Virus record (IMG/VR): IMGVR_UViG_3300044641_001089
Span: 1-37,540 of that record
DNA: 37,540 bases
Direction: 5' to 3' (one strand)
DNA from: a virus
A model generated the notes under the pieces. It did not search any database, had not been told where the DNA came from, and was given only the letters and a program-made list of their open reading frames with translations. Position numbers and translations under genes: made by a program. Below, piece after piece: positions 1-5,378 of the stretch (the first letter of the stretch is position 1; every line of letters begins with the position of its first letter).

Positions 1-517
1 GGTAGTTAGATCAGCTATACGCGTCTTGCGTATAGTGATTGATATGTTGTTACAGAAACACCAGCAAGTTCACATTATCATGGCTGATGCCAACCACGAT
101 CCAGTAAGTCAGATATGGTTGCGAGAATGGTTCAGCGTGTTATACGAAAATGAACCTCGCATTACTGTGGATAAGTCACCCAACCCCTACAATGCCTATG
201 AGTTTGGTAAGACGGCATTATTCTTTCACCATGGACATAAGCGCAAAGTAACCAATGTGAGTGAAGTGTTTGCTGGTCAATTCCGCGAAATGTTTGGTCG
301 GACTAAATATGCTTATGCGCACACTGGTCATTTACACCACATCGATGTAAAAGAAAATAATTTAATGATTGTGGAACAACATAGAACCCTTGCCCCTGCT
401 GATGCTTATTCTGCTCGAGGTGGATGGCGCACTGGTCGGGATGCCAAAGTTATTACTTACCATAAAGAATTTGGCGAAGTCAGTCGATTAACTATTAGCA
501 GTGATATGCTTGCTTAA
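1..517 (+). CDS. Metallophosphoesterase, 3' part (5' end cut by window)
   Basis: This is the C-terminal 171 residues of a calcineurin-like/Mre11-type metallophosphoesterase, open from base 2 to the stop at 515-517. It aligns without gaps to residues 216-386 of the complete copy at 36256-37416. It keeps the later metal-binding motifs of the family: ANHD, a HHGHK block and a GHLHH block. By eye about 16 residues differ between the copies while many more codons differ silently, so both copies have been under purifying selection. A TTG at 26 could be mistaken for a start, but homology continues upstream of it to the window edge. The N-terminal HTH and the first metal motifs would lie outside the window. 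The substrate is unknown; a nucleic-acid phosphodiester is an inference from the Mre11/SbcD-like pattern. pqqA follows 89 bases after the stop. Confidence 0.85.
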   Translation, partial: VVRSAIRVLRIVIDMLLQKHQQVHIIMADANHDPVSQIWLREWFSVLYENEPRITVDKSPNPYNAYEFGKTALFFHHGHKRKVTNVSEVFAGQFREMFGRTKYAYAHTGHLHHIDVKENNLMIVEQHRTLAPADAYSARGGWRTGRDAKVITYHKEFGEVSRLTISSDMLA

Positions 518-538
518 ATAATGATTTTCTCTATATGT

Positions 539-568
539 TGTGTATTATTTTACACATAATATTACACA
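539..568 (+). promoter_or_regulatory. Nested inverted repeats in the pqqA leader
   Basis: The gap between the phosphoesterase stop and pqqA holds competing inverted repeats. GTGTA at 540-544 can pair with TACAC at 551-555, and TGTGTA at 539-544 can pair with TACACA at 563-568. The second pqqA copy has a differently spelled but similar arrangement at 37434-37483. No convincing sigma-70 promoter was found here, so pqqA may be the last gene of the late transcript. Function (operator, mRNA stability or attenuation) is not known. Confidence 0.45.
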
Positions 569-606
569 CAAGCACTTTTGCTTTGTATGGATTAAGGACT
601 AATATC

Positions 607-678
607 ATGTGGACATCACCATCAGTTACGGAAATGCGTTTTGGCTTTGAAGTTACAATGTATGTAATGAACAAATAG
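607..678 (+). CDS. pqqA: PqqA, pyrroloquinoline quinone precursor peptide
   Basis: The gene encodes a 23-residue peptide starting MWTSPSVTEMRFGFEV and ending TMYVMNK. PqqA is the ribosomally made substrate from which PQQ, the redox cofactor of methanol, ethanol and glucose dehydrogenases, is cut: PqqE, with the carrier PqqD, crosslinks a Glu and a Tyr in an E-x3-Y motif. Here these are Glu15 and Tyr19, exactly the canonical positions, and the MW start, Pro5, Arg11, Gly13 and EVT context also match bacterial PqqA. Total length equals the usual 23 residues. An AAGGA ribosome binding site lies at 594-598. No pqqB, C, D or E is in the window, so maturation would need host enzymes. It stands between the phosphoesterase gene and a strong terminator, and a second copy starts at 37504. 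Too short for ordinary gene callers, but the match is specific. Confidence 0.93.
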   Translation: MWTSPSVTEMRFGFEVTMYVMNK

Positions 679-680
679 TC

Positions 681-694
681 TAAACATTTGTTTA
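681..694. repeat. Small perfect inverted repeat
   Basis: TAAACA and TGTTTA, separated by two T residues, form a perfect dyad just after the pqqA stop and just before the terminator. It could be a protein-binding site or an extra small hairpin; nothing in the sequence decides. Confidence 0.35.
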
Positions 695-700
695 AACATT

Positions 701-723
701 CCCACTTCGGTGGGATTTTTTTT
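701..723 (+). terminator. Intrinsic terminator after pqqA
   Basis: CCCAC and GGTGG-type arms close a TTCG tetraloop (CCCACTTCGGTGGG, 701-714), followed by an A and eight T residues at 716-723. This is a textbook rho-independent terminator with an extra-stable UUCG loop. It ends the late/lysis/pqqA transcript and separates it from the early promoter at 761-787. Confidence 0.93.
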
Positions 724-760
724 GCCTAAAAATTATTTTTAATTATTTTAACTAAAACGA

Positions 761-787
761 TTGACTGACTTATAAAGTTTATATAAT
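761..787 (+). promoter_or_regulatory. Early promoter P1
   Basis: TTGACT at 761-766 and TATAAT at 782-787 are separated by 15 bases; TAATAT at 784-789 would give the more usual 17. The same 15-base spacing recurs at 1329-1355 and 5306-5332, and the 17 bases at 779-795 recur exactly at 5325-5341. It follows the pqqA terminator and faces the early genes. Confidence 0.75.
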
Positions 788-795
788 ATTCAGTT

Positions 796-831
796 ATGCC
801 AGTTCGGCATTGAAACGAAAAGGAAACTAAA
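796..831 (+). promoter_or_regulatory. 5' hairpin plus conserved RBS leader of the 832 gene
   Basis: A 15-base hairpin (ATGCC, loop AGTTC, GGCAT; 796-810) begins 8 bases after the -10 box and so would sit at the extreme 5' end of the mRNA. It is followed by a 21-base purine-rich stretch with GAAACGAAAAGGAAAC that carries the ribosome binding site. The same design, with a differently spelled stem, precedes the gene at 1400. Confidence 0.7.
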
Positions 832-1137
832 ATGAAATACGCAAATCACCATGGTTATTCAGATGTAAACCCTTATGAAATCATAAGCCATGTATCAGAA
901 AAAACTATCGAAATCCGCGCAATGGATGCTGAAAAAAATCCCGATGTTAAAACATCATTTCAAATTGGTGGATTTTCTGCTCATAGCGATAATGCTCAAG
1001 AATGGTTTATTACATCAAATGTTGAACGCCCGATCATTAGAATTAGAAAAAATGTAAAAGGTATTTGGCAAGATAAGTATCGGAACAAATATTACTTATC
1101 AGATAAACCTTGTAAATTTTACGACTATAATTTTTAA
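832..1137 (+). CDS. Conserved phage protein of unknown function (101 aa)
   Basis: A 101-residue soluble protein with no signal peptide or membrane segment. I recognise it as a conserved hypothetical protein of phages and plasmids by its pattern: a YANHHGYSDVNPYE start, an EIRAMDAEKN segment, GGFSAH near residue 47, an ITSN segment and a KFYDYNF C-terminus. The His, Asp and aromatic-rich motifs are well conserved in what I remember of the family, but no function is known to me. It is the first gene after promoter P1 and the 5' hairpin leader, so it is probably expressed early and strongly. The start is fixed by AGGAAAC ten bases upstream. Confidence 0.85.
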   Translation: MKYANHHGYSDVNPYEIISHVSEKTIEIRAMDAEKNPDVKTSFQIGGFSAHSDNAQEWFITSNVERPIIRIRKNVKGIWQDKYRNKYYLSDKPCKFYDYNF

Positions 1138-1144
1138 TCCAAAT

Positions 1145-1181
1145 GGGGCGCAAGCCCCTACTGAACGAAAGGGAAACTATC
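1145..1181 (+). promoter_or_regulatory. GNRA hairpin plus RBS leader of the 1182 gene
   Basis: GGGGC and GCCCC pair around a GCAA (GNRA) tetraloop at 1145-1158, followed by GAACGAAAGGGAAAC, a variant of the leader seen at 811 and 1379. No clear -35 box precedes it, so it is more likely an internal processing or translation element than a separate transcription start. Confidence 0.6.
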
Positions 1182-1340
1182 ATGCGTTATCAAGTTACTA
1201 AAAGTTTTATTGCTGGTATTTTAAAAGGTCAACAAGTTACTGAAATTACCAATGTGCCATTCAAACTTGGCAAAGAATATAAGAGCTGTGTCAATTCATC
1301 TATTTACTTAATTGTGGATGTAAAAAGATTGACAACATAA
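1182..1340 (+). CDS. Small hypothetical protein (52 aa)
   Basis: A 52-residue protein beginning MRYQVTKSFIAGILKG and containing a NVPFKLGKEYKSC segment. It looks like a small beta-strand-rich protein; no family known to me fits with confidence. An in-frame ATG at 1143 would add 13 residues, but it lies before the GC-rich hairpin; the GGGAAAC ribosome binding site and the leader shared with neighbouring genes support the start at 1182. The promoter of the next gene (-35 at 1329) overlaps its last codons. Confidence 0.7.
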   Translation: MRYQVTKSFIAGILKGQQVTEITNVPFKLGKEYKSCVNSSIYLIVDVKRLTT

Positions 1341-1355
1341 TAATTATTCTATAAA
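1329..1355 (+). promoter_or_regulatory. Early promoter P2
   Basis: A perfect -35 box TTGACA (1329-1334) and TATAAA (1350-1355) are spaced 15 bases, as in P1 and P3. The -35 box lies inside the end of the 1182 gene. A 5' hairpin starts 8 bases after the -10 box, exactly as at P1. Confidence 0.75.
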
Positions 1356-1363
1356 GTGTAGGT

Positions 1364-1399
1364 ATAGCAATTTGCTATTGAAACGAAAAGGAAACGAAA
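1364..1399 (+). promoter_or_regulatory. 5' hairpin plus RBS leader of the 1400 gene
   Basis: ATAGC, loop AATTT, GCTAT (1364-1378) gives a 5-bp stem and 5-base loop, the same geometry as 796-810 but with a different stem, so pairing rather than sequence is conserved. It is followed by the 21-base leader containing GAAACGAAAAGGAAAC and then the ATG. Confidence 0.7.
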
Positions 1400-1621
1400 A
1401 TGGGATTACAAACTATTCAAGTGTGTGGCGTAGATTTAGATGTTTACTATGATTGCACTATCACAAGAGATCCGTATGGAGTTGGTGATTCACCTACCGA
1501 GTATGAGGTCGAAATTCAAGCCATAGAAGTTGCTGGCGATACCCAAGACATTCAAGAGATTTTAGCTGATCGATGTATTGATTACATCATCGATATAATT
1601 ATTCAGATTGAGAGGGATTAA
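1400..1621 (+). CDS. Conserved phage protein of unknown function (73 aa)
   Basis: A 73-residue acidic protein with an N-terminal beta-strand part (IQVCGVDLDVYYDCTI), a central YEVEIQAIEVAGDTQDIQEIL segment and a helical C-terminus rich in Ile and Asp. The layout (a small protein about its own EI-x2-I-x2-G-D-x-D-I element followed by a helix) is one I associate with conserved hypothetical phage proteins; no function is known. It has its own promoter and hairpin leader. Its stop overlaps the next start region (TAAATG). Confidence 0.8.
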   Translation: MGLQTIQVCGVDLDVYYDCTITRDPYGVGDSPTEYEVEIQAIEVAGDTQDIQEILADRCIDYIIDIIIQIERD

Positions 1622-1786
1622 ATGAGATACAAAATTTATGCAAGTGAAATTGTTTACTACACGATTGAAGTGGATGCAGAGGATGAGGATGACGCATTCA
1701 ATCAAGCGGATAGTCAAGCGGTAAACTTTGAGGTAGTCAATAACAGTGGCTATCAGATTGATAGATGGGAAGTAATAGGGGAATAA
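1622..1786 (+). CDS. Small hypothetical protein (54 aa)
   Basis: A 54-residue acidic protein starting at an ATG immediately after the previous stop. It has a beta-strand start (YKIYASEIVYYTIEVDAE), a cluster of Asp and Glu, and a C-terminal IDRWEVIGE. The pattern of a short two-domain-like strand/helix/strand protein with an AEDEDDAFNQA helix is common among small phage proteins of unknown role. It is translationally coupled to the 1400 gene, and the next start follows after one base. Confidence 0.75.
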   Translation: MRYKIYASEIVYYTIEVDAEDEDDAFNQADSQAVNFEVVNNSGYQIDRWEVIGE

Positions 1787-1787
1787 T

Positions 1788-1883
1788 ATGGATAACTTAC
1801 TAATTATTTTAATTGGATTAACTGGACTTATTGGCTTATTGGTTTTATCTTGCGCTTTAGCTGAAATATTTGGATGGGAATAA
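1788..1883 (+). CDS. Single-pass membrane peptide (31 aa)
   Basis: A 31-residue peptide that is almost entirely one hydrophobic helix (residues 4-26, Leu/Ile/Gly-rich with one Cys) followed by AEIFGWE. It starts one base after the preceding stop and its stop overlaps the next ATG (TAATG), so coupling to neighbours supports that it is real. Presumably inserted in the inner membrane; role unknown. Confidence 0.6.
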   Translation: MDNLLIILIGLTGLIGLLVLSCALAEIFGWE

Positions 1884-2548
1884 TGAGCCAACAACAATTT
1901 TACGAAACGGTACAAAAAGAGCAGGAATATTTGGAAACTTTAACAGAGGGCAAAAAAATGAATTATCAAAAAATGAGTGAAATGAATGTCAATGATCATG
2001 TTGAAACCAAAAATGGTCTTAACTATTTGTCATGGGCGTGGGCGTGGGATATTTTTAAAAAAGCATACCCTGAAGCTAGTTACAAAATAATTAAATCAGA
2101 TTGTGGTTTACCTTATTTTGAAAGTCAGGCTGGCGTAATGGTATATACAGAAGTTACTGCCAATAATATGACACACGAAATGTGGTTGCCTGTTATGGAT
2201 GGCGCAAATAAAGCCATGAAGCGTGAAGCATATACATATAAAACCAAATTTGCAGAAAAGACTTGCGATGCGTTTGATATGTTTGATGTGAATAAAACAA
2301 TCATGCGGTGTTTAGTTAAAAATTTGGCAATGTTTGGTCTTGCTATTTATATTTATGCTGGTGAGGATTTGCCTACTATTGAAGTAGATACTGAACCAAT
2401 GATCAATGGAATGAAGCAAGCAAAAAATCTTGAGGATCTTAAAACTTCGTTTGGTGTTGCATGGAAAATGGTTGGCAAGGATGTGAAGTTGCAGAATGAA
2501 ATCAAATCTGCTTATGACAAACTTAAAGAGCAGTTAGAGGGCAAATAA
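1883..2548 (+). CDS. DUF1071-family protein, putative single-strand annealing recombinase
   Basis: A 221-residue protein matching DUF1071, a phage family regarded as single-strand annealing proteins. Diagnostic segments are LNYLSWAWAWDIFKKAYPEA (about residues 45-65), MTHEMWLPVMDG, NKAMK and NKTIMRCLVKNLAMFGLAIY, followed by YAGEDLP. Such proteins bind single-stranded DNA and promote strand annealing during phage recombination and concatemer formation. The N-terminal 27 residues before MNYQKM are longer than I remember for the family; starts at 1874 (ATG) or about 1959 are possible, but the TAATG overlap with the upstream membrane peptide supports 1883. Neighbours (Gp157, SSB-like protein, VRR-NUC) fit a recombination/replication cluster. 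Confidence 0.85.
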   Translation: MSQQQFYETVQKEQEYLETLTEGKKMNYQKMSEMNVNDHVETKNGLNYLSWAWAWDIFKKAYPEASYKIIKSDCGLPYFESQAGVMVYTEVTANNMTHEMWLPVMDGANKAMKREAYTYKTKFAEKTCDAFDMFDVNKTIMRCLVKNLAMFGLAIYIYAGEDLPTIEVDTEPMINGMKQAKNLEDLKTSFGVAWKMVGKDVKLQNEIKSAYDKLKEQLEGK

Positions 2549-2549
2549 T

Positions 2550-2756
2550 ATGAAACAGTATGAACGCTTACACGCATATCTAAATCAATGTGGATCAATT
2601 ACTCCACTGGTTGCTTGGACTGAACTTGGGATATACCGTTTGTCCGATGCTATTTTTAAATTACGCAGACGAGGAGTAAAAATTGAAACTGCCCATATTG
2701 AAGTTAAAAACCAATTCGAGGAAACCTGCCGTGTTGCTAAATATATTATCCAATAA
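2550..2756 (+). CDS. Small helix-turn-helix protein
   Basis: A 68-residue protein with the pattern of the phage helix-turn-helix family written as HTH_39: YERLHAYLNQCGSITPLVAW, then ELGIYRLSDAIFKLRRRG, then a strand ending in CRVAKYIIQ. The GSITP turn before the recognition-like helix and the LRRRG basic segment are typical. It probably binds DNA; targets are unknown. It begins one base after the annealing protein stop and its end overlaps the next gene, which starts at 2731. Confidence 0.8.
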   Translation: MKQYERLHAYLNQCGSITPLVAWTELGIYRLSDAIFKLRRRGVKIETAHIEVKNQFEETCRVAKYIIQ

Positions 2757-2898
2757 TGGTGGCACTATTGATAGTGTTTATGGAGTGATCAAGACTGATT
2801 ACGATGCAGTTAAGAATCGAGAAAATAAGGTTGCTGATCTAATTAAAACAATGGGACATAAATATATACTTTCACGCCCATTGCCGAGGATTAAATAA
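2731..2898 (+). CDS. Small hypothetical protein, GTG start (55 aa)
   Basis: A 55-residue basic protein. I choose GTG at 2731 because GAGGAAA lies six bases upstream (2718-2724); the longer reading from TTG at 2683 lacks such a site. The product contains LNILSNNGGTIDSVYGVI and a Lys/Arg-rich helix, giving a helix-turn-helix impression (NGGTIDSVYGVIK), possibly a partner of the HTH protein just upstream. Its stop overlaps the next ATG (TAATG). No family recognised. Confidence 0.65.
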   Translation: MLLNILSNNGGTIDSVYGVIKTDYDAVKNRENKVADLIKTMGHKYILSRPLPRIK

Positions 2899-3395
2899 TG
2901 AGTTCACTTTACGAGTTGAGTAACGAATACCAATTGGTGCAGATTAAATTAAGCGAATCTGATTACGATGAGCAGACCATTGCTGATACTTTGGAAAGTC
3001 TATCGGGAGACCTAGAAGCTAAGTCAGTCAATGTTGCAATGTTTATCCGTAATCTTGAAGTAACTGCCGATGCAATCAAGCAGGCAGAAAAAGAGATGGC
3101 AGATAGACGCAAAGCAATAGAACGCAAAACAGATGCAATGAAATTATATTTAAAAGAGAATATGCAACGCTGTGGCTTGTTGAAAATTGAAAGCCCATAC
3201 TTTGCTTTAACTCTTAAGAAAAACCCGCCCAGCGTCGTTATTGATGACTTGGCGGCTATTCCTAGTCAGTTTATGGTTACCCCTGAACCAGTTGCCCCTT
3301 ATCCTGATAAAAAAGCGATAGCGGAACAACTTAAAGCAGGGAATGTAGTGGATGGTGCTCATCTTGAGCAAGCGGAACGATTAGATATTAAATAA
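2898..3395 (+). CDS. Siphovirus Gp157-family protein
   Basis: A 165-residue protein fitting the siphovirus Gp157 family: an N-terminal LYELSNEYQ segment, a long central coiled coil (about residues 40-95, AKSVNVAMFIRNLEVTADAI onward with many Lys and Glu), then CGLLKIESPYFALTLKKNPP and VVIDDLAAIPSQF. Gp157 proteins were first linked to phage resistance in streptococcal phages and are usually next to recombination and SSB genes; the biochemical role is not settled. Here it lies between DNA-binding proteins and an SSB-like protein. TAATG overlap with the previous gene fixes the start. Confidence 0.88.
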   Translation: MSSLYELSNEYQLVQIKLSESDYDEQTIADTLESLSGDLEAKSVNVAMFIRNLEVTADAIKQAEKEMADRRKAIERKTDAMKLYLKENMQRCGLLKIESPYFALTLKKNPPSVVIDDLAAIPSQFMVTPEPVAPYPDKKAIAEQLKAGNVVDGAHLEQAERLDIK

Positions 3396-3405
3396 AGGAA
3401 ATCAA

Positions 3406-3669
3406 ATGGCAATAACACATGAATTAATTGCAGTAACTGGTGAATATAAAACCAAAGATGGACAAGTAAAGACCAGCTTTCAAAAAGTTGGCGTAGCAAT
3501 GGAAAATGCAAAGGGCGGCACATCACTTTTGATCGAGGCTTTGCCAGTCAAGTTTGATGGATGGATTCACATGAGATTACCTACGCCTAAAAAAGATGCT
3601 GGCGGCAATGATCAATCTGCACCTAAATCAATTGCGCCTGAAGACATTGAAAGCGATATACCATTTTAA
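3406..3669 (+). CDS. SSB-like phage protein with acidic C-terminal tip
   Basis: An 87-residue protein with an N-terminal beta-rich part (HELIAVTGEYKTKDGQVKTS, then LPVKFDGWIHMRLPTP), a flexible linker (KKDAGGNDQSAPKS) and an acidic end, EDIESDIPF. The D-x-PF tip is the hallmark by which bacterial and phage single-stranded DNA-binding proteins contact partner proteins. The body is shorter than a typical OB-fold SSB (about 100-115 residues), so SSB function is inferred from the tail and from neighbours (annealing protein, Gp157, nuclease). AAGGAAA gives a good ribosome binding site. Confidence 0.7.
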   Translation: MAITHELIAVTGEYKTKDGQVKTSFQKVGVAMENAKGGTSLLIEALPVKFDGWIHMRLPTPKKDAGGNDQSAPKSIAPEDIESDIPF

Positions 3670-3671
3670 TT

Positions 3672-4031
3672 ATGAAGCTCAATGAACATCAGGAACAGAA
3701 AATATTAGTTCGCTGGTTTCGATTGCAATATAACCAATATGCTCAATACTTTTTTGCAATACCCAATGGGGGTGTTAGGCATATTGGAACTGCAATTAAG
3801 ATTCGGGATGAAGGCGGAATGGCTGGAATCCCTGATCTTTTTTTAATGATTCCTAAAGCTGGATGGCATGGGCTGTGGATCGAAATGAAAGCGCAAGGCG
3901 GTAGAGTGTCAGACGATCAAAAAAAATTCATTGGTGCGGCAATACTTATGGGCTATCAGGCGGTTGTTTGCTATGGGTTCGAGGAAGCCAAAGACGCAAT
4001 CAATAATTATTTGCATGATAATAAAAAGTAA
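3672..4031 (+). CDS. VRR-NUC domain nuclease
   Basis: A 119-residue stand-alone VRR-NUC (PD-(D/E)XK superfamily) nuclease. Visible motifs: HQEQKILVRWFRLQY at the N-terminus, FFAIPNGGVRH, GGMAGIPDLFLM containing the catalytic Asp, then LWIEMKAQGGRVSDDQKKF with the catalytic Glu-x-Lys. The family makes structure-specific or Holliday-junction-type cuts in DNA, and in phages small versions usually sit in recombination modules. The gene starts two bases after the SSB-like gene and is followed by the structured element at 4046-4151. Confidence 0.92.
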   Translation: MKLNEHQEQKILVRWFRLQYNQYAQYFFAIPNGGVRHIGTAIKIRDEGGMAGIPDLFLMIPKAGWHGLWIEMKAQGGRVSDDQKKFIGAAILMGYQAVVCYGFEEAKDAINNYLHDNKK

Positions 4032-4045
4032 AGTAATATGATCAC

Positions 4046-4151
4046 ATCACTTGGCAGTGATTATCTAGTAAGCCTTAGTCAATACTCTGCTGGTACTAGC
4101 CAGTCTGCCAACGCCAATAAAACGGTGAGAGTATTGTCTAGGGCTTTTTTT
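4046..4151 (+). terminator. Large structured attenuator-like element
   Basis: The 133-base gap holds two structures. ATCACT and AGTGAT pair around TGGC (4046-4061). Then an 18-base arm at 4071-4088 pairs with 4128-4145 (17 of 18 pairs, one G-U), closing a 39-base loop that contains CTGG/CCAG arms of its own, and runs straight into seven T residues (4145-4151). This looks like an intrinsic terminator or a regulated attenuator placed just 13 bases before the replication genes. No promoter is evident after it, so expression of the 4165 gene would need read-through or antitermination. Confidence 0.8.
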
Positions 4152-4164
4152 ATGGGGTAAAACA

Positions 4165-4857
4165 ATGAAATGGTTTAAGCATGATTCAGATGCAAGTAAT
4201 GATGCAAAGCTAAAAAAATTGCGATTAAAGTATGGCGCACAAGGCTATGGGATATATTGGTATTGTTTAGAGTTAATTGCTAGGAATGTTGAAAAGCATA
4301 ATTTAACTTTTGAATTAGAACATGACGCAGAATTGATCGCTGATGATTTCAAATTAAGCACTGAATTAACACAGCACATTATGACTTTCATGGTCGAGAT
4401 TGGATTATTTGAAAACACCAATGGCATTATTAGTTGCCTAAAAATGGCAAGTAGAACAGACGAATACACTCAAAAGTTAATACAAAGCGTTAAGAAAACT
4501 CCCGACAATGTCGAGATAGTATCGGGACAAAATCCGAGAATGTCCGTTCTAATAGAACAGAACAGAATAGATGAGATTAGATTAGATAAGAAAATAAAAC
4601 CATTACGCACAAATGTGCTTGATGATGGATTTGAGGAGTTTTGGCAAGCATACCCAAAAAAAGTTGGAAAGGAAGCGGCTAGAAAATCTTGGACTAAATC
4701 TAAACTTAATGTTGATCAGGTATTAAATGCGTTGGAGTGGCAAAAGGAGTCGGATCAATGGCAAAAAAGCGATGGTCAGTTTATACCAAACCCTGCCACA
4801 TATTTAAACCAAGGTCGCTGGCTAGATGAGCAACCAATTATGACTGCGCCATTTTAG
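4165..4857 (+). CDS. Phage replisome organizer (DnaD/Lin1244-like)
   Basis: A 230-residue replication initiator-like protein. The N-terminus (MKWFKHDSDASNDAKLKKL, then YGAQGYGIYWYCLELIA) is the Lin1244/Lin1753 (DUF4373) winged-helix domain, residues 1-100. A charged linker with LIEQNRIDEIRLDKKIK follows (about 130-147), and the C-terminus (FEEFWQAYPKKVGKEAARKSW and ATYLNQGRWLDE) is the helical domain seen in phage replication proteins. Such proteins bind the origin and recruit the host helicase through a loader, probably the next gene. The linker DNA is repetitive and may be the origin. The gene lies right after a terminator-like element, suggesting regulated expression. Confidence 0.87.
   Translation: MKWFKHDSDASNDAKLKKLRLKYGAQGYGIYWYCLELIARNVEKHNLTFELEHDAELIADDFKLSTELTQHIMTFMVEIGLFENTNGIISCLKMASRTDEYTQKLIQSVKKTPDNVEIVSGQNPRMSVLIEQNRIDEIRLDKKIKPLRTNVLDDGFEEFWQAYPKKVGKEAARKSWTKSKLNVDQVLNALEWQKESDQWQKSDGQFIPNPATYLNQGRWLDEQPIMTAPF
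4501..4600. other. Candidate replication origin inside the replisome organizer gene
   Basis: The linker region has features unlike the rest of the gene: an 11-base palindrome CGACAATGTCG (4503-4513) nested in CCCGA/TCGGG arms (4501-4505, 4522-4526), then AATGTCC, then short direct repeats AGAACAGAACAG and GATTAGATTAGAT in an A+T-rich tract. In many phages with organizers of this kind the origin repeats lie in the initiator gene itself. This is inference from position and repeats only. Confidence 0.35.
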
Positions 4858-4865
4858 GGGGATAT

Positions 4866-5300
4866 ATGATTGATACAGATAAAAAAGCATTTAAAGATAT
4901 GATCGATGCGGTATTTATTATTTATGGAAAACAAGCCCCTGAAAAAGAGGTGCTACGAGTTTGGTGGCATAAATTAGAGCGATTTGAGTTTAATGCAGTT
5001 GGTCGGGCTTTTGATCATTGGACTGATACCCCAAATAAACTTCCACAACCTGCCGATATAGTCCAGTTGTGCAAGCCAAGGGAATCCGAATACCATGCGT
5101 TGCCAGCACCAGTAGCAACGGCTGAAACTAAAGCAAATATTGAAAGGATGAATAGATTGATTAAAGAGAAAATTAAACCGAAGCAAAACTTTCGCGCATG
5201 GGCTGATCGTATATTAAACAACCCTGCTTTATTTCCTGAATATGCGGTTGAATCAGCTAAAAAAGTAAAAAATGAAAATAATTTACCGATTACTGAATAA
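4866..5300 (+). CDS. Putative helicase loader (G39P-like)
   Basis: A 144-residue protein resembling phage replicative helicase loader/inhibitor proteins of the G39P/gp59 style: an N-terminal helical domain with EVLRVWWHKLERFEFNAVGR and a conserved TPNKLPQPADIVQLC segment (about residues 55-70), then a disordered Pro/Ala linker and a C-terminal helical segment (FRAWADRILNNPALFPEY). In related systems the N-terminal domain binds the organizer and the C-terminal part contacts the replicative helicase. No helicase gene is in the window, so the host DnaB would be the partner. It follows the organizer gene by 8 bases with a GGGG-type ribosome binding site. Confidence 0.7.
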   Translation: MIDTDKKAFKDMIDAVFIIYGKQAPEKEVLRVWWHKLERFEFNAVGRAFDHWTDTPNKLPQPADIVQLCKPRESEYHALPAPVATAETKANIERMNRLIKEKIKPKQNFRAWADRILNNPALFPEYAVESAKKVKNENNLPITE

Positions 5301-5305
5301 AATGC

Positions 5306-5332
5306 TTGCATTGGTAATAATATTTATATAAT
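5306..5332 (+). promoter_or_regulatory. Early promoter P3
   Basis: TTGCAT (5306-5311) and TATAAT (5327-5332) with 15-base spacing. The 17 bases at 5325-5341 are identical to 779-795 of P1. The following leader (5351-5378) again has GAAACG and AAAGGAAAC, but the 5' hairpin present at P1 and P2 is missing or degenerate here. Confidence 0.7.
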
Positions 5333-5378
5333 ATTCAGTTGTAGGTTGATTGAAACGAAACTTTTAAAGGAAACTAAA

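Noticed and set aside
1-517. Direct terminal repeat of a single phage genome
   Set aside because: The two ends differ at many positions, largely silent third-codon changes, so they are not copies within one replicating molecule.
26-517. A separate short phosphoesterase gene starting at TTG 26
   Set aside because: The frame and the homology to the complete copy continue to the window edge; the TTG corresponds to an internal Leu codon.
1562-1915. A 117-residue reading frame on the - strand
   Set aside because: It is antisense to three overlapping coupled + strand genes and has an amino acid composition typical of AT-rich noise.
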